Origin: GWE2-40-63 sp050179685
GTDB taxonomy: Bacteria; Bacteroidota; Bacteroidia; Bacteroidales; SZUA-534
DNA length: 64,000 bases
NCBI GenBank assembly: GCA_050179685.1
Contig: JBFXEW010000024.1
Span: 14,094 to 78,093 of the forward strand
Direction: 5' to 3'
The translations under genes and the position numbers were made by a program. Below the pieces are notes generated by a model, which saw nothing but the letters and a program-made list of their open reading frames with translations, made no database searches and was not told the origin of the DNA. Positions 41,233 through 49,657 of this stretch are shown one piece after another; within the stretch, counting starts at the first letter, position 1, and the number at the start of each line of letters is the position of its first letter.

Positions 41233-41556
41233 ACAAATACAGGGTTAAAATTGAACCCAGAGCACTGGCAGATATCCAGGAAATTACCGATTGGTACAAT
41301 GAAAAACAAGCTGAACTAGGCAACAGGTTTCAAAAAACAACAATTAAACAAATAAACTCTTTAAGTAAAGCCCCCTTACCGGTTTGCCATTCAATACAAA
41401 GTTATCCGCTGTATGATTATTAAGAAATTCCCATATATGGTGCATTTCTACATTAATCAGGAAAACAGCTCTGTAGAAATACTTGCAGTTATTAGTACGG
41501 ACAGAAACCCGGAAGTATGGAAAGAGAAAACGGATAAAGAAAATAATAGTCGCTAA
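41229..41556 (+). pseudogene. RelE/ParE-family toxin, frameshifted at a C5 run
   Basis: Translation from ATG 41229 gives a normal ParE start (KYRVKIEPRALADIQEITDW, then YNEKQAELGNRFQ) up to SLSKAP, then runs off-frame and stops at 41423. Removing one C from the CCCCC run at 41371-41375 restores PYRFAIQYKVIRCMIIKKFP, YMVHFYINQENSSVEILAVI and STDRNPEVW to a stop at 41554-41556, which is the expected ParE C-terminus. So the gene is whole except for one extra base. Possible causes are a true inactivating mutation, slippage-based on/off switching, programmed frameshifting, or a sequencing error in the homopolymer. Confidence 0.85.
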
Positions 41557-41727
41557 GAATGAACCAATGTTATAGAAAATTAGTAGAACTCAGAATTCCT
41601 TAAGCAATTACAGGTAGCAGATTTAATTATTTCACTGCCAACTTAAATCCATTGCCACTATTAATAAGAATTTTCACAGATAAATTCCCTGATTCAGACT
41701 GGAAAAATCCAACTCAGGCATTAAATG

Positions 41728-42510
41728 CTAAAACTGTTTTTCCAAAATATGTGCTGAGCCAAAACAGCCGTAACCACCGTTAACTGTGCTAAAGCGCGGA
41801 CGGTAAGCATTGGGTTTAAAAAAGGTGTTGGCCGTGGTGTGATAGCGTTCGTAATTGGCATCGTAGGCAATTACATAAAGTAATCCACCTTGTGTGTAAG
41901 GTTCTGTTTTAACTTCGAGAGTTACCGCGGTCGGGTCAGGTTGTTGCGGTATTTTTCGCTGATGAACAAAATCATCGCTGCTTAAATAATAAATATCGTA
42001 CATGTAAGCCGTGGTGTCGGGTTCAAGGGTAAAATGCAGCTTGTTTCCGGCAAAATAAAAAGAGCCATCCATAATTTTGGGTTGATTGGGAACCCGGGTT
42101 GTTGCTTTAATTAAAAAGGTATCGTAAATACACTGGTATTCCCAATAATCGCCGGCTTCGGTTGTAATAAATGGACTGGTGTAGCGCCCGTTGGCAATGG
42201 ATCGTAACTGATAATCGATGCTTGGATTACCATCGCGGTGGCGGGTAAGCTCAATCTGAGCTTCATCAAGGGTCATGGTAGCAGCGGTGTCGAACACATG
42301 CAGAATGCGGTGAACTTCAAAAAAATGGTTGAGGGTGTCCATCGATGGGCCGGCTTTTATTAAACCAAAGACATTTAAGCCGGGTTTAAATTCGGCATCA
42401 ATATTATCAGGCTGCATGGGAAAACCCAAATAGGCTTCCATTGCTTTTTGGCATCCGCTTAAGCTGAATAGGAGCCCGGTTCCGATGAATATTTTTAGCA
42501 GTGTTTTCAT
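41728..42510 (-). CDS. DUF4249-like lipoprotein (partner of TonB receptor)
   Basis: 260 residues, shorter than many in the family. A lipobox LSGCQ (Cys near 20) is followed by the DUF4249-like beta-rich body (FGLIKAGPSMDTLNHFFEVH, then DTFLIKATTRVPNQPKI). DUF4249 lipoproteins are encoded with SusC-like or carboxypeptidase-regulatory TonB receptors and probably sit over the receptor at the surface. It follows the receptor gene by 9 bp on the same strand. Confidence 0.75.
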   Translation of the reverse strand: MKTLLKIFIGTGLLFSLSGCQKAMEAYLGFPMQPDNIDAEFKPGLNVFGLIKAGPSMDTLNHFFEVHRILHVFDTAATMTLDEAQIELTRHRDGNPSIDYQLRSIANGRYTSPFITTEAGDYWEYQCIYDTFLIKATTRVPNQPKIMDGSFYFAGNKLHFTLEPDTTAYMYDIYYLSSDDFVHQRKIPQQPDPTAVTLEVKTEPYTQGGLLYVIAYDANYERYHTTANTFFKPNAYRPRFSTVNGGYGCFGSAHILEKQF

Positions 42511-42519
42511 AGCAGGAGA

Positions 42520-44877
42520 TTAAAATTTTAAGGTATAACCCACACTTACCGATGGCAGGTATTCGCTCCCAATAGGAATGTAGCGGTCGTAACCCATAAT
42601 GGGAAAATAATACATTACATTGCGGCGAAGAAAAAGCACATTGCGAATATTCACAATTAAATACGATTCGTCTGCTTTAAAAAACGAAGCAATATCTTTT
42701 CCAAAACCCCGGACTACTTTCTTTTCGAGTCCCAGATTTATCTGCATGGTCCAGGGCATGCGCGAACTGTTTTTCTGGTCGATGGTAAACTGTGGACTGT
42801 ATATCATCTGGCCGGTAACCGGTTCGTACATGTAGTACATTTGCAGTGAATTCTCTATCGACCGGGGCACGCCACTCTGAAACATAAAATCGGCACTGTA
42901 AGCTATGCGTTCTGTAGCCTGAAAATTTATTACTCCTTTTATGGTGTGCAGGTGGTCGTAATCGTAAAGGTATTCTTTACCGTCCATAATGTTCGGAAAC
43001 GAGCGGGTTGAGCGAGCCAGGGTGTAACTGGTCCAGCCCGAGAATTTTTGAACTTGTCCCTTTAACATTAATTCGGTGCCATAAGTAGTTCCCGAACCTT
43101 CGAATATTTTATTCGACAGCGCAAAAGCTTCGAACTGACTTTGCAATAAATCGAAGGTATAGGTGCGGGCCAGGTCTTTGTAATATACATCGAGACTTAA
43201 TTCAAGCTGCTTCCCCAGTTTCTTTTCGAACCCGGCAATGTAATGATACGATAGACTTGGCTCCACATTACTCAATGGGTAGTAATAATCGAGAAACTGA
43301 TTAAACTCCAGTTCCTGGGTGTTCATACTGATGATGTATTGGTAGTAAGTTCCGTAGGCCGCTTTAAACTTTAACCGATTGCCCAGATCGAGCACCAGGT
43401 TTATTCGGGGTTCGTAATTTAGTTGTCGTTGGTTGAAACGGGTAAGGCGCAGTCCGGGACGAAGAATCAGTCCACGAATTTTAATTTTATCCTCGGCAAA
43501 AACCGATAATAAAGTAGGTTTAACTTCGGCCGAAGCCCCGTCGATGCCGTTAATTTGTGAGCCATTGGCAAATAAATACCGGCTGTATTCGGCTCCCAGT
43601 TTGAGCTCGTTTCCGAAAAACGGGGTGTAGTTTAACGATGCTTTGGCGGTATAATCGTAAACCTTGCTTTTAAATCGGGTACTGGTGTTAAAAGCCACAT
43701 CTTCAACTTCCATTTTAAACGAACTGTAATTGTTGGCATCGTGTAACGAAGCAGAGGTTTGAATACGGAAATAGAGCCGGGGCGAAACCACCGATTTCCA
43801 GATGGCTGTGGCAATGTTATTGCGCCATTGGTTTTTCCAGGTAAAATCCATGTCGAGAAACGACTGGTAAATCAGCGTATCGCCCATGCGTTCCAGACTG
43901 TTTCCCATCAGCTTATAAAAATTATTAAAGCTCATTGCTGTGTGGTCCTTGCTCCCAAAATATTTTAAATCGATGCGGTTTCTCGGGTTTAAGCGATGCG
44001 TGAGCGAAATATTGGCATCGTAAAAATAATTGTTGCTGTTCAAAACAAAATTGCCCATGATGTCGTAATTCAGACGCCCGGCCACCATCATGGTGGTTTT
44101 GCTGTTTACGGGAAACTCCACAAACACTTTCGATTCCACTATCGAAGGTTTTACCTCGCCATGAATCCCCTGCTCGTTGCCATCTTTGGTCGATATGTGA
44201 ATTACCGATGCGTTTCGTCCGCCGTATTCAGCGCCAAAGCCTCCCACCAGCATATCGATATTTTTTACCGTCTGCATGTTAAAAATTCCCGATGATGAAA
44301 GAAAGTGGTAGGGATTGTAAATGGTTACCCCGTCGAGCATAATCAGGTTTTCACCCGGATCGCTACCACGCACCGACACTAAGGGCGAAAGGGGCTCAGT
44401 AGCTTCTACGCCGGGTAAGAAACGCATGGCCTTAAACACGTCGTTGCGGGCTGTAGGAATTGTTTTTATGGCTTTTGGGGTCAAACGGTGTTGGCTGGTT
44501 TCCACTTCGCGGTCGCCAATCTGATTGGCCGACAGTTCCACAATATTTACCTGTCCTAAAGTTATGGTGGCAGGTTTTAGCCGAACTTCAATAAAGGCAT
44601 TGTTGTTTTGGTTAAAAGTGAGGCTTTGTTTTTTGGTGTCGTAGCCAATAAACGAAACAATTACTTCTACCTGAGAGGATTCGATTCCCGGAAAAGAAAA
44701 AAATCCATTCAGGTTGGTTGAGGCTCCTTTGCCTTCGATTCCACTTACCTGAATGGTTGCGCCAATAAGCGTTTCACCACTGATGGCATCGTACACAATG
44801 CCCGAAAGGGTGTTTTTTTGTGCCTTGCCAAAAAGACTTACCGTAACGAGTGTGAGCAGGATTAGAATCTTTTTCAT
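42520..44877 (-). CDS. TonB-dependent outer-membrane receptor
   Basis: 785 residues. Signal peptide (1-19), carboxypeptidase-regulatory-like domain (about 22-105, LSGIVYDAISGETLIGATIQ), plug (about 130-235, PLVSVRGSDPGENLIMLDGV) and a 22-strand-type barrel to the end (SVGYTLKF). It imports a bulky or scarce substrate with TonB energy; the substrate is unknown. It lies between an unknown barrel-like protein (5 bp upstream) and a DUF4249 lipoprotein in one operon. Confidence 0.9.
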   Translation of the reverse strand: MKKILILLTLVTVSLFGKAQKNTLSGIVYDAISGETLIGATIQVSGIEGKGASTNLNGFFSFPGIESSQVEVIVSFIGYDTKKQSLTFNQNNNAFIEVRLKPATITLGQVNIVELSANQIGDREVETSQHRLTPKAIKTIPTARNDVFKAMRFLPGVEATEPLSPLVSVRGSDPGENLIMLDGVTIYNPYHFLSSSGIFNMQTVKNIDMLVGGFGAEYGGRNASVIHISTKDGNEQGIHGEVKPSIVESKVFVEFPVNSKTTMMVAGRLNYDIMGNFVLNSNNYFYDANISLTHRLNPRNRIDLKYFGSKDHTAMSFNNFYKLMGNSLERMGDTLIYQSFLDMDFTWKNQWRNNIATAIWKSVVSPRLYFRIQTSASLHDANNYSSFKMEVEDVAFNTSTRFKSKVYDYTAKASLNYTPFFGNELKLGAEYSRYLFANGSQINGIDGASAEVKPTLLSVFAEDKIKIRGLILRPGLRLTRFNQRQLNYEPRINLVLDLGNRLKFKAAYGTYYQYIISMNTQELEFNQFLDYYYPLSNVEPSLSYHYIAGFEKKLGKQLELSLDVYYKDLARTYTFDLLQSQFEAFALSNKIFEGSGTTYGTELMLKGQVQKFSGWTSYTLARSTRSFPNIMDGKEYLYDYDHLHTIKGVINFQATERIAYSADFMFQSGVPRSIENSLQMYYMYEPVTGQMIYSPQFTIDQKNSSRMPWTMQINLGLEKKVVRGFGKDIASFFKADESYLIVNIRNVLFLRRNVMYYFPIMGYDRYIPIGSEYLPSVSVGYTLKF

Positions 44878-44882
44878 TTGGC

Positions 44883-45938
44883 TTAAAATTTATAGGCACA
44901 ATTAAATAACAGGGCCACACTGAAAATTTGATCGTTATAAATAATGAACGAGGTTTCCTCCATTAGCCCAATGCCAAAAGTCAGTCCGTTTTTATTGAGC
45001 GGATTGTAGGTGAGCCTTTGCGAAAAGGCATACTGAAACAGGAATAATTCCTCGAAAGTACGTTTGGCTTCGTCCACATCGTTCCATTTGTTTAAACCAA
45101 AAATAAAACCGTGCTTATTTTGAAACAGCCAGTGTTTGTTTAAGCGGTAATTAAACTGCTTTACCTGTGTTGAAAAAGCCACCGATTGGCGGTTGCCGTA
45201 GTTTAGGTAACGAAACATTCGGGTGTTGCGTGTAAACTTTTGAGCCATTTCGGGAGCTGCAAAATAAATTTCAGCATCGATACCCCAGAAGGTGTATCCA
45301 TAATAGCCGTCGAGCGAAACGTAAAAGTTTTTTGGAGCCGGTTTTTGTCCGGGATTAAAGTGGTAATTGAAGGGCTGGTTTCCGGGAATGGAGTCGCTGG
45401 TAATTACCGATAAATCGGCATAAAATTGGGTCGAAAACGACATCCAAACCTTTTGATACGACTGGAGCAGGCTGTCTTTTTTGTTCATTTTTTCAGGACG
45501 CTCGTAATAAAAGATGCCCAAATATGTAGTGTCGTTGGCTTTATTGATTTCTGACAGGCCAATGTAGGCATTTAGTTTCAGGTAGCGTTTAAACAGCGAT
45601 TCGTTGTAGTTGATGTAAAAATCGTGAATTTCAAGGTGGTAGTTTTTATTGGAAGCTGTATCGGCAGCATTCCTGAAATAGCTGTGTAAGGGTTTTTGGG
45701 CATTTACAATCTGGTCGACCGGAAAAACCAATCCTTTCTTTTTTTCGAAAACAGAAATAAAGTAGGGGTTTTCGTCGCGAAGATCGGTAGCTGAAAGTCG
45801 GGAATGAAATTTTTCGAAGACCCGATTGTCCAGACTAACACGGATGGTATCGGCCACATAGCTTTGGGAAAAAGCTGTTTGCCAGCCTGCCAGAACAAAT
45901 AAAAAAGAAACCAGAATAAACCGCTTCAATGCAAGCAT
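44883..45938 (-). CDS. Predicted outer-membrane beta-barrel protein, unknown
   Basis: 351 residues with a signal peptide (FILVSFLFVLAGWQTAFS). The N-terminal half is soluble-looking and aromatic. The C-terminal half alternates polar and aromatic residues (FYVSLDGYYGYTFWGIDAEI) and ends in VALLFNCAYKF, with the terminal Phe typical of outer-membrane barrels. First gene of the TonB/DUF4249 operon. I do not recognise the family. Confidence 0.6.
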   Translation of the reverse strand: MLALKRFILVSFLFVLAGWQTAFSQSYVADTIRVSLDNRVFEKFHSRLSATDLRDENPYFISVFEKKKGLVFPVDQIVNAQKPLHSYFRNAADTASNKNYHLEIHDFYINYNESLFKRYLKLNAYIGLSEINKANDTTYLGIFYYERPEKMNKKDSLLQSYQKVWMSFSTQFYADLSVITSDSIPGNQPFNYHFNPGQKPAPKNFYVSLDGYYGYTFWGIDAEIYFAAPEMAQKFTRNTRMFRYLNYGNRQSVAFSTQVKQFNYRLNKHWLFQNKHGFIFGLNKWNDVDEAKRTFEELFLFQYAFSQRLTYNPLNKNGLTFGIGLMEETSFIIYNDQIFSVALLFNCAYKF

Positions 45939-46209
45939 TGTTTATAAATTAGTGTTCAATAGACCTACAATAATAGTTTTTTTTCGTGAAACCCAGATGT
46001 AAACCAACTGGTTTAGGATGCTAGACTTTGTTGAAAAAACTAAAAAACTTCAATAGTTCCAAGTGAAAATCTCCACAACTTTTTTGAAATTGTCTTTATT
46101 ACCGGGTAAAGCATGAAAAATAATTCGGAGAAAACAATAAAAAAATTAGGTAAGGTGCTGTTAATCTAAATTTTTGTTAAATTTAGTTCCCGATTATTTA
46201 ACTCATATC

Positions 46210-48273
46210 ATGAAAAAACGACTTAAAATTCCTTTGGGTGAAGCGCTCTTAATGCTTTATCAGTATGCTCGAGTACGTGTCATGGAGCAAATTAAATCCA
46301 TAGCGTTTATTATTATTTATCTGGTAGTTTTTCAAACCCTTGTATTAAATGTTCCTTTGGCTAATGTGCTGGGAACAGCCGGTGGTTTATTGCTGGTTGT
46401 TTTTGGATTAGCCTTTTTTCTTGAAGGCTTAATTCTTGGTTTAATGCCTTTGGGCGAAAGGGTGGGAACCAAAATGCCCCAGCGTTTAAACATTCAGGTT
46501 ATTGCTCTTTTTGGGCTTATTCTGGGTTTTGGAGCCACCCTGGCCGAACCGGCCATTAGCGCTTTGCGAACAGCTGGTTCAGGAATTACTGCCTGGGATT
46601 CACCCTTGCTTTATATGTTGCTTGAGCCTTATGCCGGGTGGCTGGTAATTTCAGTGGGTATTGGAGTTGGAATTGCTGTTGCTCTGGGTATGTTCCGGTT
46701 TTATTACAACTGGTCAATTAAAACATTTATTTATACCATAATACCTTTGTTGTTGGTTTTCTCTCTTTATGCTTATTACGATGAGAACCTCAAAAACATA
46801 ATTGGTCTGGCCTGGGATTGTGGAGCTGTTACCACAGGTGCCGTAACGGTTCCTTTGGTGCTGGCACTGGGAATTGGAGTTTCACGAGCATCAGGCAAAG
46901 GACAGGGAAGTAGTGGCGGATTTGGAATTATTTTACTCGCTTCTGCGTTTCCCATACTTGCAGTTTTAACGCTGGGAACCTTTTTAAACCGCCAGGCACC
47001 TGTTCCAACTGATGAAAAAACCTTTTTTTCGCAGGCCAACCGGCAAAATGCCCTGTTGGTTTTTGAAAATGAGGAAAAACTAATGAGCCATGCGTTTACA
47101 CACGGTAGCGAGGCAGGAAGGCGTTCTTATTTTACCGATGCTGATGCGTATGAAGCTGTTTTGAAAAAAATTAATAGTATTCCGGAGGAGCGGGTAAAAA
47201 TATTAGGAACCCATGCTTTATCCGATTGGCTGGTAAAAAAAGCTTCCGAATATGAACGGCAAAAGGTTTCAGCCGGGAATTTGACAAATGATGAAAAAGT
47301 TTCTATTCCAATTGCTGAAGTGCTACACGCCGAATCGATAGGTGGTATGCGGGCAGTAATTCCGCTGAGTTTATTGTTGGTGTTGGTTCTAACCCTGCTT
47401 TTACGGGAGCGCATCCGTAACAAAGATGAAGTGGCTTTAGGAATAATTTTTACTTTGGCCGGAATGATACTTTTAACCTCGGGCATCCGATTGGGATTGG
47501 CTTCGCTGGGAGGCGAAGTTGGCAGCGAATTGCCACGTGCTTTTTCGAAAGAAGATAAATTTGTCGACCGGGTGGTGATTAATAATTTCGATACAACCTT
47601 ATTATATAGTGGAATTGCACCCGACGGCACAAAAAAAATATTTTTTAACCTGGTTGAGGATGAAAAAGTGAACCGGGTTGAGTTTGAAAAAGAACAATAC
47701 CATCCGGGTACAAAACAATACGAACACATTATTGTGCAGGAACCTTTGTTTGGCAAAAAGTTGACGGTACTTGGTTTTATTCTGGTTTTGGTTTTTGCCT
47801 TTGGAATGGGATTTGGCGCTACGCTTGCTGAACCAGCCTTAAATGCGCTCGGGCTTACGGTAGAGAATCTTACCGTTGGAGCCATTAAGCAAAATCAGAT
47901 TGTGCAGATTGTATCGTTGGGTGTTGGGATGGGAATTACCCTGGGTTTTGCCCGAATTCTTTTCGATTTGCCTTTAATTTGGTTAATAATTCCACCTTAT
48001 ATTCTGTTAATAATACTTTCAATTTTTAGTGAGGAAGAATTTACAGCTATTTCGTGGGATAGCGGCGGAGTTACCACGGGTCCGGTAACTGTTCCTCTGG
48101 TTTTAGCCATGGGGCTAAGTATTGGAGGAGCACTGAGCATATCCGATGGATTTGGTATTTTAGCTTTGGCATCGGCTTTTCCCATAATTACAACCTTAAC
48201 TTTTGGTTTATACATTAGAAATAAACAAAAACGTTCCCTCGATAATCAATCAAATACTGAGAGCAATGAGTAA
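46210..48273 (+). CDS. DUF1538 integral membrane protein, duplicated
   Basis: 687 residues from the ATG at 46210 (an in-frame ATG 12 codons earlier lacks a sensible leader). Two homologous halves each carry GFGATLAEPA (near 98 and near 535) and a W-D-x-G-x-VTTG-x-VTVPLVLA-G motif (WDCGAVTTGAVTVPLVLALG; WDSGGVTTGPVTVPLVLAMG). About 12 or more hydrophobic segments; a soluble stretch of roughly 120 residues joins the halves. This is the DUF1538 pattern. A pseudo-symmetric repeat with conserved polar motifs inside membrane helices suggests a transporter; the substrate is unknown. The next gene overlaps by 8 bp and encodes PII-like domains. Confidence 0.85.
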   Translation: MKKRLKIPLGEALLMLYQYARVRVMEQIKSIAFIIIYLVVFQTLVLNVPLANVLGTAGGLLLVVFGLAFFLEGLILGLMPLGERVGTKMPQRLNIQVIALFGLILGFGATLAEPAISALRTAGSGITAWDSPLLYMLLEPYAGWLVISVGIGVGIAVALGMFRFYYNWSIKTFIYTIIPLLLVFSLYAYYDENLKNIIGLAWDCGAVTTGAVTVPLVLALGIGVSRASGKGQGSSGGFGIILLASAFPILAVLTLGTFLNRQAPVPTDEKTFFSQANRQNALLVFENEEKLMSHAFTHGSEAGRRSYFTDADAYEAVLKKINSIPEERVKILGTHALSDWLVKKASEYERQKVSAGNLTNDEKVSIPIAEVLHAESIGGMRAVIPLSLLLVLVLTLLLRERIRNKDEVALGIIFTLAGMILLTSGIRLGLASLGGEVGSELPRAFSKEDKFVDRVVINNFDTTLLYSGIAPDGTKKIFFNLVEDEKVNRVEFEKEQYHPGTKQYEHIIVQEPLFGKKLTVLGFILVLVFAFGMGFGATLAEPALNALGLTVENLTVGAIKQNQIVQIVSLGVGMGITLGFARILFDLPLIWLIIPPYILLIILSIFSEEEFTAISWDSGGVTTGPVTVPLVLAMGLSIGGALSISDGFGILALASAFPIITTLTFGLYIRNKQKRSLDNQSNTESNE

Positions 48274-49462
48274 GCTGGAAAATGAATCTAAAAAAGCGTT
48301 TTCTCCTTCGCGTACTGTATGGAGAACGCAAATGGCCAAAGGATTATACACGCCTCACCGGGTTAGTCGTATTACCTGTATTGTGAATCAGCTTTTGGGC
48401 GATGCGATTATCGATTTCTTAAAAAAACTTGAAGTAGTGGTGTATGACGAAACCGGGCGAACCGTGCGGGAACAAATAAAATCGAGAATGTTGGGTTTAC
48501 CCGGTGAGTGGAACAAATTAATCAGTTCACCGGTAAAAATATTTCGGTTTACCGTGCCCCGCGAATGTTCCAAATCGGTTGTGAAGGCCCTTATTTCAAT
48601 TGGTCGATTGGATATCCCGGGCAGAGGTTCTGTTTTTTCGCAGGAGCTAATGGAGTTTTCGAAAGAACCACCCGAATACAATCCTCAGGTACTCGAGTCG
48701 CTTGAATTAGCCGATGAAAGCCTGCTGCTTAATGATTTATCGTATGTAATGTGTGTGCTTTCCGATCAGGGTAGTGGCGATTTGCTGGCAAAAATAGCTA
48801 TTGGCTTAGGTATTTGTGTTCCTACCATTACTTACGGCATTGGTAACGACATTCGTGATCAACTGGGACTGATACGAATTACCATTCCGGCCGAAAAAGA
48901 AGTGGTGCATCTGGTAATGCCTGAGCAGGATTCTGAAAGCCTGATTAAACTTTTGGTTGAAGCCGGAAGATTGGATAAGCCCGGAAAAGGATATATTTAT
49001 CAAACGCCGGTATCAACCGGATTAATTGATACGCACCTGAGAATTGGGAAACAAACTCATGCCGCAAGTATGGAACAAATTATTGCAGCTATCGATCAGT
49101 TAAAAAACAGCACTTTGTGGCGAAAACGACTCGATGCCGATGTGGAAAGCCTTAAAATTTCAAAATCGATGATGCCTCAGGATAATTGTGAAGTTTCCAT
49201 AGTTTCCGACGAAGATCGGATTGATGTTTTAAGGGAAATTTGCCTCGAAATTGGTGCTTCAGGTGCAGTAACTTCAAAAGTTGTTCCCCGGGCTTCGAAA
49301 GCAGTACAGATTTCAACTATGATACGCAGTGCGGTGAGTGTTCCGGCTGAAATTACCGATACCGTAGTTGATAAATTACTTGACAATAGTACCATTCTCG
49401 AAAGCAATACCGATCGCATCCAGGTTTTAGATTCACCTACAGCCTACGTGCGTTCTTTTTAA
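48266..49462 (+). CDS. Multi-domain PII-like regulatory protein
   Basis: 398 residues from the ATG at 48266, which overlaps the DUF1538 stop; a longer frame starting at 48203 would read through that gene. It contains at least two PII/GlnB-like ferredoxin folds in tandem (about 33-125 and 150-245), each closing with the PII-style strand: SIGRLDIPGRGSVF and EAGRLDKPGKGYIY, compared with the TGxxGDGKIFV of GlnB. A third, more diverged copy may occupy about 300-380. There is no T-loop tyrosine site. PII proteins sense nucleotides or metabolites and gate membrane transporters, so control of the DUF1538 protein is the natural inference. Confidence 0.75.
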   Translation: MSKLENESKKAFSPSRTVWRTQMAKGLYTPHRVSRITCIVNQLLGDAIIDFLKKLEVVVYDETGRTVREQIKSRMLGLPGEWNKLISSPVKIFRFTVPRECSKSVVKALISIGRLDIPGRGSVFSQELMEFSKEPPEYNPQVLESLELADESLLLNDLSYVMCVLSDQGSGDLLAKIAIGLGICVPTITYGIGNDIRDQLGLIRITIPAEKEVVHLVMPEQDSESLIKLLVEAGRLDKPGKGYIYQTPVSTGLIDTHLRIGKQTHAASMEQIIAAIDQLKNSTLWRKRLDADVESLKISKSMMPQDNCEVSIVSDEDRIDVLREICLEIGASGAVTSKVVPRASKAVQISTMIRSAVSVPAEITDTVVDKLLDNSTILESNTDRIQVLDSPTAYVRSF

Positions 49463-49657
49463 AGTGTTTTTTGTAATTAATAGTCGATAATACTTTTTTA
49501 GCTTGTGGCATTTTTTGAATCATATTCGTTAGAAAAGTAGAAATTTTGGTACAAAAGGTGTGTTTTTTTTGCTAAAGCAGATTTAGTACAGAAAAGGGAT
49601 TTGGATTGGTAATTTAAAATCTATCTTTAAAGCGAAATTATAAAACCACACCTTAAG

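Noticed and set aside
47127..47885. 252-residue minus-strand open frame
   Set aside because: It lies antisense within the DUF1538 gene, is rich in Ser/Arg/Pro as expected for an antisense shadow, and lacks any domain.
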